Assembly (NCBI GenBank): GCA_017413105.1
Contig: JAFPVA010000125.1
Location: 1-63,885 of the forward strand
Length of the DNA: 63,885 nucleotides
Reading direction: 5' to 3'
Source: Butyrivibrio sp.
GTDB taxonomy: Bacteria > Bacillota > Clostridia > Lachnospirales > Lachnospiraceae
In this document: one piece after another, positions 56,251-63,778 of the stretch
Layout: every line of letters begins with the position of its first letter
Position numbering within the stretch: position 1 is the stretch's first letter
Made by a program: the position numbers and the translations under genes
The notes under the pieces: generated by a model
Seen by the model: only the letters and a program-made list of their open reading frames with translations
The model's database searches: none
What the model was told of the DNA's origin: nothing

Positions 56251-56294
56251 GCACAAGCAGTGTTCGATTCAATCGAACAAATTATTAATTGTGC
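56251..56294. promoter_or_regulatory. Nested palindrome upstream of the Tad promoter
   Basis: The 19-bp perfect palindrome TGTTCGATTcAATCGAACA (56261-56279) lies inside an outer GCACAA/TTGTGC pair (56251-56256 with 56289-56294). It ends about 40 bp before the -35 box and is a good candidate activator or repressor site. Its half-sites have the opposite polarity to a LexA box. Confidence 0.55.
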
Positions 56295-56319
56295 AAATTG
56301 ACGGTATTTCAAAATGTTG

Positions 56320-56348
56320 TTGACGAGTGTTTTGTTTTCTGATAATGT
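56320..56348 (+). promoter_or_regulatory. Promoter of the Tad leader transcript
   Basis: TTGACG (56320-56325) is followed after 17 bp by TAATGT (56343-56348); GATAAT at 56341 is an alternative with a 15-bp spacer. This gives a leader of roughly 215 nt. Confidence 0.45.
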
Positions 56349-56354
56349 CTTGAA

Positions 56355-56567
56355 TCACGAGCTCGTGAGTAGCATCTGCTCAGCGTGATGCGCAATGTGT
56401 GGTCGGCATGTTGTTTTAGCATATGAAGGAGATTCTGGCTCCGTTCAATTGCGTTCTGCAAAGATAAGCTAAAACTGTTAGTCTGGTGCCAGGGAAAATG
56501 TTGTGTGCGGCGGTGGAACGAAGATCCATCGCCTGATCAAAAAGTAAGAAGGATATGAAAGGAGAGG
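56355..56567 (+). ncRNA. Structured 5' leader of the Tad operon (candidate riboswitch or attenuator)
   Basis: No credible coding frame is present. A perfect 8-bp helix GTTTTAGC/GCTAAAAC (56413-56420 with 56468-56475) can close a three-way junction with two short hairpins, GGAG/CTCC (56428-56442) and TTGC/GCAA (56449-56461). Upstream is the 12-nt palindrome CACGAGCTCGTG; downstream is a 9-bp hairpin (56509-56517 with 56525-56533) without a T tract. It does not match the c-di-GMP-I consensus that I remember. The length and position suggest regulation of the pilus genes, but this is inference. Confidence 0.4.
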
Positions 56568-56570
56568 ATA

Positions 56571-56984
56571 CTGATAAATACTGTTTTATACCTGTTTTTG
56601 TCCGGGGCGGTATTCACCGATCTGTACAAAGACAAGATTTATAATGTGTGGGTAATACCGGGGCTTTTAACGGGCCTTATCACTGCCCTGATCCAGGGAC
56701 CGGATAGATTTCGGACTTCACTGATGGCAGTTTTAGTTTCTTTTGTAGTATTGATGCCGGTTTATTTGATAAAAGGCATCGCAGCTGGAGATGTAAAGCT
56801 TTTTCTATCGACAGCATCTTTTTTATCAATGCAGGAGCTTTATTCCTGTATCTTATTTTCTTTCCTGATAGCAGGAGCAATTTCCTTAGGAATTTTGATT
56901 TTTAAACGAAATGAGAAAAAGACAATGCACTTTGCGATACCGATAATGGCCAGCACAATCTTTGTGTTAGGAGGTGCATTATGA
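56571..56984 (+). CDS. A24-family prepilin peptidase (TadV/CpaA-like)
   Basis: The 137-residue membrane aspartic peptidase has the two catalytic motifs VFTDLYKDKIYN and IAAGDVKLF, and about four helices. It would process the Flp pilin encoded downstream. No ATG, GTG or TTG lies before TTG 56598, which would remove part of the first helix and lacks a ribosome site. The strong AAAGGAGAGG (56558-56567) instead points to a non-standard start, CTG 56571 or an adjacent ATA. The stop overlaps tadZ by 4 bp (ATGA). Confidence 0.82.
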   Translation: MINTVLYLFLSGAVFTDLYKDKIYNVWVIPGLLTGLITALIQGPDRFRTSLMAVLVSFVVLMPVYLIKGIAAGDVKLFLSTASFLSMQELYSCILFSFLIAGAISLGILIFKRNEKKTMHFAIPIMASTIFVLGGAL

Positions 56985-57994
56985 TAAGACCAAGACTGGC
57001 AATATGTGACGGAGATGCTGTTTATTGTCACAGACTTGATGAGTATCTCCATGGAAATCTTAAGCTTTCTTTTGAAATTTTCTCTTTTACCGATATTTCA
57101 ATTCTCATGGATTTTTGCAGAAATGAAGAGGTTTCACTTCTGATAATTTCAGAGAGAATGTTTGGAAATCTGGAAAAAGGCATGAGATCAACGTTTTCTA
57201 AAAATGTACTGGTATTAGATGAGGGCATTGGAGCCAGGGATCAGGACGGAGAGGAATCTTTTGATAACGCAAAAATAGAACATATAAGCAAATATCAGGA
57301 AGCTTCTCGGATTGTAGATGGAATCATCAATCTCTGTGCTTCATCTCCGGAAGACTTTAAGGCAGTGGCGGCTGGTACAGAGGCATCAAATGCCAATGTG
57401 ATCGGGTTCTATACGCCAATAAGCAGATGTGGACAGACGACTTTTGCGAGAGCTATGGCAAAAAAGTTTGCTGAAAAAGGAAAGACCATATTTTTAAGCT
57501 TTGAAAGCTTCTCCTCTCTTCCCCATTTACTTGGAATTCAAAAGGGAGAGGATATCACAGACATCATGTATTATACGGAATGCGAGCGGGATAAGCTGGG
57601 TATTTTCCTTGAGAAGGTTAAGTGTTCAAAAGAGGGTGTGGATTACATAATGCCTGCAAGAACTGCAGCGCAGCTAAGGGATATCAGCTTTGACAAGCTT
57701 TGCAATCTTGTGGAGATACTCACTAAAGAAGCAGGATACGAATATGTGGTTATGGATCTTACGGATTATCCGGATGGTTTTCTGGATATATGTCTTCTTT
57801 GCAGGAGGATATTTACTGTAGTAAGAGATAATCCGTGGGATGCTTACAGGCAAAAAGTGTTTGAAGAAGTATTGATAGGTAGTGGTTACGAAGAGATCAA
57901 GTCCAAAATGACAAAGGTCAAGCTCCCGGATATCAGGGACAAAAAAGTATTTAACGCTTTTGTTAACCAGATTCTTTCGGGTGATTCCCTATGA
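56981..57994 (+). CDS. tadZ: TadZ/CpaE-like ParA-family protein
   Basis: The 337-residue protein has an N-terminal receiver-like domain (about 1-120, with LAICDGD and LLIISERMFG) that lacks a proper phospho-acceptor, and a ParA/MinD-like domain (from about 138). The deviant Walker A reads SRCGQTTFA, with Gln152 where active ATPases have Lys. TadZ positions the Tad pilus machine at its site in the cell. It overlaps both neighbours by 4 bp, so expression is tightly coupled. Confidence 0.85.
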   Translation: MIRPRLAICDGDAVYCHRLDEYLHGNLKLSFEIFSFTDISILMDFCRNEEVSLLIISERMFGNLEKGMRSTFSKNVLVLDEGIGARDQDGEESFDNAKIEHISKYQEASRIVDGIINLCASSPEDFKAVAAGTEASNANVIGFYTPISRCGQTTFARAMAKKFAEKGKTIFLSFESFSSLPHLLGIQKGEDITDIMYYTECERDKLGIFLEKVKCSKEGVDYIMPARTAAQLRDISFDKLCNLVEILTKEAGYEYVVMDLTDYPDGFLDICLLCRRIFTVVRDNPWDAYRQKVFEEVLIGSGYEEIKSKMTKVKLPDIRDKKVFNAFVNQILSGDSL

Positions 57995-59238
57995 TGGAGG
58001 AACGGGCTGAGGAGATCAGAAAAGAAGTCAGGCAGCAGGTTATAAACTCAGTTGATTATTCCAGAGAAATCAGCGACGAAGAGATATTTGAACTCATAGA
58101 CAAAGATCTTTTGGAAAAAGCTAGAAGCAATATCCTGTCACTAAACGACAGGAAAAGACTACGGATGCAGATATTTCACTCAATCCGAAAGCTGGATATA
58201 CTTCAGCAGCTGGTTGATGACCAATCGGTAACGGAGATCATGATAAATGGCACCAATAATATTTTTATTGAAAAAGACGGTGCCATCAGCCGCTTTGATG
58301 CTGCGTTTGAATCGAAAGAAAAACTTGAGGACGTGGTTCAGCAGATTGTGGCAGGTTGTAACAGAGTTGTCAACGAATCATCGCCTATAGTGGATGCAAG
58401 ACTGTCAAATGGCGCGAGAGTCAATGTGGTCTTAAGTCCGGTAGCATTAAACGGGCCCATAATCACCATAAGGCGATTTCCCGAAAATCCAATAACAATG
58501 GACAAACTTATATCCCTGGGAGCCATCTCAGAGCACCTTAGGGATTACCTTTCAGTCCTGATAAAGGCTGGATACAACATCTTTATTTCTGGTGGAACCG
58601 GATCCGGTAAGACCACCTTTCTAAATGCACTATCCGATTTTATTCCCAAAGATATGAGAGTAATAACAATTGAGGACAATGCAGAACTTCAGATAAGAGG
58701 AGTTCCCAACCTGGTACGACTTGAGGCGAGAAATGCCAACGTGGAGGGATGTAAGGAAATCTCCATAAGAGACCTTATTAAATCATCCCTCCGTATGCGT
58801 CCGGACTGGGTTATCGTCGGAGAGGTCCGCGGTGGCGAGTGCGTGGATATGCTGCAGGCTATGAACACCGGGCATATGGCAATGTCAACAGGCCACTCCA
58901 ACAGCGCCCGGGACATGCTTTACAGAATAGAGACCATGAGCCTTATGGGCATGGGGGAACTTCCCCTTGCGGCTGTCAGAGGGCAGATTGCCGCCGGGAT
59001 AGATATCATAGTTCATCTTGGGAGGTTCAGAGACAGATCGAGAAAAGTCATAGAGATCTGCGAAATACAGAAAGAACTTGATAACAATGGAAAAATAGCC
59101 CTAAATACGCTTTTTCGTTTTGAAGAGGAGAATGGTGGAAGTGAAAAAGTAAAAGGTGCTTGGAGGGAAATTGGTGAGCTTAAAAACAATCAAAAACTTT
59201 TGGCGGCAGGGCTTGTCCTTCCGGCCAAGGATGGCTGA
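57991..59238 (+). CDS. tadA: Tad pilus assembly ATPase TadA/CpaF
   Basis: The 415-residue GspE-family secretion ATPase powers pilus assembly. It has an N-terminal helical region, QSVTEIMINGTNNIFIE, Walker A GGTGSGKTTFLNAL with Lys207, an Asp box, Walker B RPDWVIVGEVRGGE, and the His box TGHMAMSTGHSNSARDML. The length is typical of CpaF. Its end overlaps the start of the TadB gene. Confidence 0.95.
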   Translation: MMEERAEEIRKEVRQQVINSVDYSREISDEEIFELIDKDLLEKARSNILSLNDRKRLRMQIFHSIRKLDILQQLVDDQSVTEIMINGTNNIFIEKDGAISRFDAAFESKEKLEDVVQQIVAGCNRVVNESSPIVDARLSNGARVNVVLSPVALNGPIITIRRFPENPITMDKLISLGAISEHLRDYLSVLIKAGYNIFISGGTGSGKTTFLNALSDFIPKDMRVITIEDNAELQIRGVPNLVRLEARNANVEGCKEISIRDLIKSSLRMRPDWVIVGEVRGGECVDMLQAMNTGHMAMSTGHSNSARDMLYRIETMSLMGMGELPLAAVRGQIAAGIDIIVHLGRFRDRSRKVIEICEIQKELDNNGKIALNTLFRFEEENGGSEKVKGAWREIGELKNNQKLLAAGLVLPAKDG

Positions 59239-59938
59239 TATACCATATTTTCTGCAGGGGGAAATAATTGCAGCATTATTCGGATGGCTGTTTTACGACT
59301 CTCTTTTTGCAGTGGTCCTGTTATCACCACTTGTCATACCCTGGGTGCTTTTCCAGAAGAGTATAGAGAAAAAGAGACGATGCAGACAGATAGGAATACA
59401 GTTCAGGGATGCGATATATTCGGTGCTTACCGGGTTAAAAGCCGGTTATTCAGTGGAAAATGCTTTTTTCGAAGCGGAAAAAGACATGAAGATTTTGTAT
59501 GGAGCAAAGAGCGATATTGTTTTTTACCTGAGCAGGATATGCAAGGGCTTAAAGAATAATATTGCCCTGGAAAAGCTTATGTACAGCTTTGGAAAAGAGT
59601 GTGGGAATACGGATATTCAGGACTTTGCTCTGGTATTCAAGGTGGCAAAAAGAAATGGCGGAAACATGACGGAAATTATAGAGCGCACGATAGATGTCAT
59701 CTCCCAGAAGATCAATGTTGAGAAAGAGATTGATGTCCTCATCAGTGCAAAGCGATTTGAAGCAAAGATAATGAATGTAGTCCCCTTTTTTATTATTTTT
59801 TATATCAGCATTTCAAGCCCCGGGTTCTTTGACGTTCTTTATCATAATCCCTTTGGGATAGTCCTGATGAGCGTTTGCATGTTTGTTTATATAGCAGCTT
59901 ACGTCATGTCGGAAAGAATAGTGAACATTGATGTGTGA
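59174..59938 (+). CDS. TadB-like inner-membrane pilus protein
   Basis: The 254-residue protein has membrane helices near the N terminus and two at the C terminus, and a cytoplasmic T2SF domain (about 60-190: FRDAIYSVLTGLKAGYSVENAFFEAEKDM...DIQDFALVFKVAKRNGGNMTEIIERT). GTG 59174 follows GGAGGG by 7 nt and overlaps tadA by 65 bp; ATG 59231 is a weaker alternative. With TadC it forms the membrane platform that the TadA ATPase acts on. Confidence 0.85.
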   Translation: MSLKTIKNFWRQGLSFRPRMADIPYFLQGEIIAALFGWLFYDSLFAVVLLSPLVIPWVLFQKSIEKKRRCRQIGIQFRDAIYSVLTGLKAGYSVENAFFEAEKDMKILYGAKSDIVFYLSRICKGLKNNIALEKLMYSFGKECGNTDIQDFALVFKVAKRNGGNMTEIIERTIDVISQKINVEKEIDVLISAKRFEAKIMNVVPFFIIFYISISSPGFFDVLYHNPFGIVLMSVCMFVYIAAYVMSERIVNIDV

Positions 59939-59967
59939 AAAAAGCGAGTATGAAATGAGGTTTTTTA

Positions 59968-61374
59968 ATGGCAGAAATAGGGAATGTAAAGAGTAAAAAT
60001 GAGGATGGGGCGGTCTCGAGGCTTTTATATAAGCTTTCGCTTGAAATATACAGATTATTCATAAGAAAAAGACACCTTCCCGGATCGGAAAAGGTGAGAA
60101 ATAATCTTTCGGCGCTGTATAGCAGCAAGAATCTGGAAAAACTGGAAGCCGAGTACTATACCGGAAAGATAAGTGTTGTGATAATAATGCTTTTTTCGGG
60201 AGTGTTTCTTTCTCTGATGCTCCATCTATCAGCTGTCAGTGATTCCGGTATCTCAGACGACGGAACCATAATGCGAAGCGGTCCCGGCGAAGGAGACCAG
60301 AAAATCGAGCTGCTGGCAAAGGATGATGAGGGAACGATTCTTGGAGAGTACGACTTTGAGATCTGCGAGCAACTTTATACACCGGAAGAAGCGGATAGGC
60401 TCTTTGAGAGTGCTTCTGACAAGGTGGAAGCTATGATCCTTGGAAAAAACCCGTCTCTTGATCAGATAAGCGAGGATCTGAATCTGGTAAAAGAGCTTGA
60501 TGGTTATCCTTTTGCCATATCCTGGCAGACAGATAACTACGAGATCATAAGCAGCGATGGAAGCGTCTCATCCGAGGAGATCCCCAAAGAAGGTATTCTT
60601 GTGGAGCTGCAGGGAACCTATAAATATCAGGATAAAAGATGGCAACAGGTAATTTATGTAAAAGTAGTTCCAAGAAAGCTGTCCAACGAAGAAAAGATGG
60701 AAAGAGCTATCCATGAGCTTCTTAAAGCCTCGGAAGAGGACTCGAGATATGAAGACAGAGTGATGCTTCCTTCAGAATATGAGAACGGACATATCTTATG
60801 GAGCGAAAAAAGGCAGGACAACAGCCTGATACTGCTGCTTTTGATGATAATTGCAGGTGGAGCACTCTTTGTCATGAAAGACAAAGAGCTTCAAAAAAAC
60901 ATGGAGGACAGACGGCAGCAGCTGCTTAGTGAATATCCGCAGCTGGTTTCACAGTTGGTGCTTTTTATGGGAGCCGGAATGACAGTCAGAAATGTTTTTG
61001 CCAGACTGTCGGAGGAATATCTTGCAAAGAGAGAACAGGGCATGTCCAAAAGCTATATGTATGAGGAACTGGTAAGAACAAACAGAGAAATCCAGGCAGG
61101 AAAATCAGAGGCCAAAGCATACGAGGCTTTTGGAATCAGGTGCCAGGGACAGGAGTATTCAAGGCTTTGCACTTTACTTACGCAAAACCTTAGGAAGGGA
61201 AACGGTGAACTGCTTAATCTGCTTCAGGAGGAATCTCGAAAAGCCTTCGAAGACAGAATGGGAAAGGTGAGAAAAAAAGGTGAAGAGGCAGGAACAAAGC
61301 TTCTTTTTCCGATGGTAATGATGCTTCTTATAGTAATGGTGGTGATCATGATACCTGCATATATGACATTTTAA
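59968..61374 (+). CDS. TadC-like pilus protein with inserted extracytoplasmic domain
   Basis: The 468-residue protein has helix 1 (about 70-90), a soluble acidic segment of about 190 residues, helix 2 (about 285-303), and a C-terminal T2SF-like domain (LVSQLVLFMGAGMTVRNVFARL...YSRLCTLLTQNLRKGNGELLNLLQEE) ending in a helix. The region between the first two helices is much larger than in ordinary TadC and is expected outside the cytoplasm. The gene follows tadB by 29 bp and precedes the pilin gene by 23 bp. Confidence 0.8.
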   Translation: MAEIGNVKSKNEDGAVSRLLYKLSLEIYRLFIRKRHLPGSEKVRNNLSALYSSKNLEKLEAEYYTGKISVVIIMLFSGVFLSLMLHLSAVSDSGISDDGTIMRSGPGEGDQKIELLAKDDEGTILGEYDFEICEQLYTPEEADRLFESASDKVEAMILGKNPSLDQISEDLNLVKELDGYPFAISWQTDNYEIISSDGSVSSEEIPKEGILVELQGTYKYQDKRWQQVIYVKVVPRKLSNEEKMERAIHELLKASEEDSRYEDRVMLPSEYENGHILWSEKRQDNSLILLLLMIIAGGALFVMKDKELQKNMEDRRQQLLSEYPQLVSQLVLFMGAGMTVRNVFARLSEEYLAKREQGMSKSYMYEELVRTNREIQAGKSEAKAYEAFGIRCQGQEYSRLCTLLTQNLRKGNGELLNLLQEESRKAFEDRMGKVRKKGEEAGTKLLFPMVMMLLIVMVVIMIPAYMTF

Positions 61375-61397
61375 AGATCTGAAAATAGGAGGAAAAA

Positions 61398-61571
61398 ATG
61401 AAGGAATTACAAAAACAATTAAAGAGAGGTGGAGTAAAGCTTCTTAACGGAGTAAAGAATTTTTGGGAGGATGAGTCCGGAATGGGAACTGTGGAAATCA
61501 TTCTCATCATAGTGGGAATCTGTATAGCCGATAAAAGCCGCATTTTATGTGGAAATTTTAGATGTATATGA
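61398..61571 (+). pseudogene. Truncated Flp pilin precursor
   Basis: The frame begins at ATG 61398 behind AGGAGG and encodes MKELQKQLKR..., then the type IVb prepilin site EDESG-MGTVE with Glu at +5, the substrate motif for the prepilin peptidase upstream. The hydrophobic helix IILIIVGICIA stops after about 12 residues, and the frame switches to unrelated DKSRILCGNFRCI and a stop (57 codons in all). A normal Flp helix is about twice as long. The gene is therefore broken near 61527-61530, where the sequence character changes. Confidence 0.8.
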
Positions 61572-61963
61572 GAAAAGTATTATGTAATGATAGGTCTAGT
61601 TTTTTAGAAAAGGTAAAAATAATGTTTACAGAATTTGATGAGTTCCTTTTGACATGCGGATATTTTAAGATAAGAAATTGGAATATAGATAGTGCCGAGG
61701 TGATAAGTATAGATTCAGGGCACTATTGGATTATAAAGAAATTTGATAAGGAAGGGTATCCTGGGTTGGTATTGTATCATAGCCATGATGGAAGATTATA
61801 TCATGTACATTTCTGCTATAAGGATCAGGATATAGCTCCAGCGGTATCAGAGATTATGAGTCACGATAGGTATCAGAAGAAGAAATTGAAGCTTAGGAAC
61901 AGAATTACAAAGGTATCAAATAGAGAGCATTCCTGTAATTCAGAAATAACGTCAATTGAATAA
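61562..61963 (+). CDS. Protein of unknown function beside the IS110 element
   Basis: This 133-residue frame overlaps the end of the broken pilin gene. There is no strong ribosome site. The product is basic at its C terminus (RYQKKKLKLRNRITKV), and the middle SGHYWIIKKFDKEGYPGLVLYHSHDGRLYHVHFCYKDQDI looks like a small beta-rich domain. I do not recognise a family. The stop codon lies 1 bp before the hairpin preceding the transposase, so it may be a passenger, or a gene cut short by the IS. Codon usage is more AT-rich than that of the Tad genes. Confidence 0.5.
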   Translation: MYMRKVLCNDRSSFLEKVKIMFTEFDEFLLTCGYFKIRNWNIDSAEVISIDSGHYWIIKKFDKEGYPGLVLYHSHDGRLYHVHFCYKDQDIAPAVSEIMSHDRYQKKKLKLRNRITKVSNREHSCNSEITSIE

Positions 61964-61964
61964 A

Positions 61965-62040
61965 AGAAAACCTCTAGGTATGATAAAGGTGTTCATCTTG
62001 GCCGGATGAAAAAAACACTTTACACAAACTGGAGGTTTCT
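61965..62040 (+). promoter_or_regulatory. Hairpin hiding the transposase ribosome site
   Basis: AGAAAACCTC (61965-61974) pairs with GAGGTTTCT (62032-62040), burying the ribosome site GGAGG of the transposase. An inner stem joins AAAGGTGTTCATC to GATGAAAAAAACACTTT with bulges. Such hairpins commonly limit transposase translation from read-through mRNA. Confidence 0.6.
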
Positions 62041-62043
62041 AAA

Positions 62044-63318
62044 ATGAATCATACACAGAATGACAGACTTAAGCAAGTAACAAGTGACACTCTTATTGTT
62101 GGAGTTGATGTTGGATCACAGACCCACTTCTGCAGAGCATTTGATTGGAGAGGGGTTGAACTTTCCAGAAGAGTATTCAAGTTTAGTAACACAGGAATGG
62201 GATTTCTCATTTTCCTTCGCTGGACAGAGGAACTCATGAATAAGACCGAAATGAAGAAGGTTATTGTTGGCTGTGAGCCTACCGGTTGCTACTGGCTTAC
62301 TTTTCAGAAGTTCTTACAGGATCATGATATTCAGCTTGTGACTGTGAATCCTTTTACAGTAAACAGAAGTATGGAACTGGATGATAACAGTCCTGAAAAG
62401 AGTGATTTAAAGGACCCTAAGACAATAGCGTTACTTGTTAAGGACGGAAGATTTTCAACTTCTTATCTTCCAAGCGGTGTATATGCAGAAATCAGAGAGG
62501 CCTCTGTTTGCAGGGACCAGATTATGAAGCAGCATGTACGTCTGTCAAATCAGATACAGGGATGGCTGCAGAAGTTCTTCCCGGAGTATTTTGAGTGTTA
62601 TGCCGATTGGGATTCAACCAGTGGACTTATGCTTCTTAAAGAGGCTCCGCTACCACAGGATATCCTTAAAATCGGTGCAGGTGGAATCAATCAGATATGG
62701 CGTGATGCAAAGGTGCGTGCGGCAGGAATAAAGAGGGCACAGACCCTGGTAGAAGCCGCACAGAACAGTGTAGGACTGGAAGCTGGTGAGGCTGCAAGAC
62801 TTGAGATATGGGTTCTTGTAAATGACTACATCCTAAAAGCAGAACAGCTAAAAAGGCTTGATGAATACCTGGAAGAAAAAGTAAAAGAAGTACCAAATGT
62901 GGAGAAACTGCTCGCCATGAAAGGAGTAGGACCTAGTACTGTGATTGGTTTTATTGCTGAGGTCGGTGATATCGGACGTTTCACTGATCCAAAACAGATA
63001 CAGAAACTTGCCGGACTAGAGATAGTCAAGAAGAGTTCTGGCAAAAAGAAGGGACAGCCAAGAATCAGTAAAAGAGGTAGGCGAAAACTGCGAAGAACAA
63101 TGTACGAATCAGCACGTGCACTGATTAACTGGAATCCTGCGTTTCAGGATGTGTTCCTTTATTACAGGAACAGACAGAGGAATCCTCTTGGAGGAATGCA
63201 GGCAAAGATTGCAGTTGCATGTAAAGCGATTCGGGTATTCTACGTAGTATTACAAACAGGCTGTGACTTTGATGAAGAGAAGTTCCGAAAGGACATCATC
63301 AGGCCAGAAGTAGCCTAA
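62044..63318 (+). mobile_element. IS110-family transposase (DEDD/Ser recombinase)
   Basis: The 424-residue protein has an N-terminal RuvC-like DEDD domain (Asp22 in GVDVGSQTHF, Glu78 in GCEPTG, Asp121 and Asp124 in SDLKDPKTIA) and the C-terminal Transposase_20 region (LLAMKGVGPSTVIGFIAEVGDIGRF ... LAGLEIVKKSSGKKKGQPRISKRGRRKLRR) with the serine region. IS110 elements have no terminal inverted repeats or target duplication, and some are guided by an element-encoded bridge RNA. The frame is intact, so the element may be active. It separates the broken pilin gene from the aminoglycoside resistance gene. Confidence 0.95.
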
Positions 63319-63329
63319 TAATAAAAAAG

Positions 63330-63600
63330 CACATACTGTAGCAGATAACGTCCGCCAAGAGTTCAATTGGTGCTGGATTACAGGAGTGCTCTCTAGCAAT
63401 GACAAAGCAGAGCGAAGCCGCTAAGACATTTTTATTAGGGCATGACCCTGGATTAGAGCAGAGGCGGCACCCCACTATGGGTAGGCTGGACGAAGGAATT
63501 TAGGACCCTCTTTAAGGGAGGATGATCCTGTTAGACATGAGAGGTTAGCAGCCATAGGGAAGAATGGGACACAGATTCGCCTTCATAAAAAAGGATGACG
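63330..63600 (+). ncRNA. Candidate IS110 bridge RNA region
   Basis: The roughly 280 nt downstream of the transposase have no credible coding frame but several possible short stems, for example GCCGC/GCGGC around an AGGG/CCCT hairpin, CCAA/TTGG, and CCCT..AGGG. In IS110-family elements a structured RNA from a non-coding end pairs with donor and target DNA; in one subgroup it lies after the transposase. The left side here has only about 80 nt, so the right side is the better place. The boundaries of RNA and element are not determined. Confidence 0.35.
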
Positions 63601-63605
63601 TTTTA

Positions 63606-63638
63606 CTTCGTGTACCTTTCTGACTGGAAAACGAAGTG
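63606..63638 (+). other. Hairpin in the resistance-gene upstream region
   Basis: The perfect 7-bp repeat ACTTCGT/ACGAAGT (63606-63612 with 63632-63638) lies between the presumed IS end and the promoter of the adenylyltransferase gene. It may belong to the IS end or to older flanking DNA. Confidence 0.3.
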
Positions 63639-63699
63639 CATTGAACCTGAAATGACATAGTTTTCGCCCATTATTGAATGCTTATCATTGTTTGTAACT

Positions 63700-63728
63700 T
63701 TGAGAATCATTGCACGAATGGCTAAAAT
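63700..63728 (+). promoter_or_regulatory. Promoter of the adenylyltransferase gene
   Basis: TTGAGA (63700-63705) and TAAAAT (63723-63728) are 17 bp apart, about 50 bp ahead of the ATG at 63779. The gene thus has its own promoter and does not rely on the IS. Confidence 0.55.
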
Positions 63729-63778
63729 ACAGGCTTATTTGTGCAAAATAAATAAGAAAGTATAGAGAGGAGATAAAA

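Noticed and set aside
56261-56279. LexA/SOS box
   Set aside because: The half-sites are GTTCG...CGAAC, opposite in polarity to the GAAC...GTTC LexA box.
56355-56570. c-di-GMP-I (GEMM) riboswitch in the Tad leader
   Set aside because: The remembered conserved GGGCAAACC and GACGCAAAGC blocks are not present; only an isolated GCAAAG is seen.
56555-56644. Small leader peptide starting at ATG 56555
   Set aside because: It overlaps the peptidase frame, has a poorly spaced ribosome site, and encodes a short sequence without hydrophobic or regulatory features.
61964-62043. Bridge RNA in the left flank of IS110
   Set aside because: Only about 80 nt are available and they are explained by a hairpin over the transposase ribosome site.
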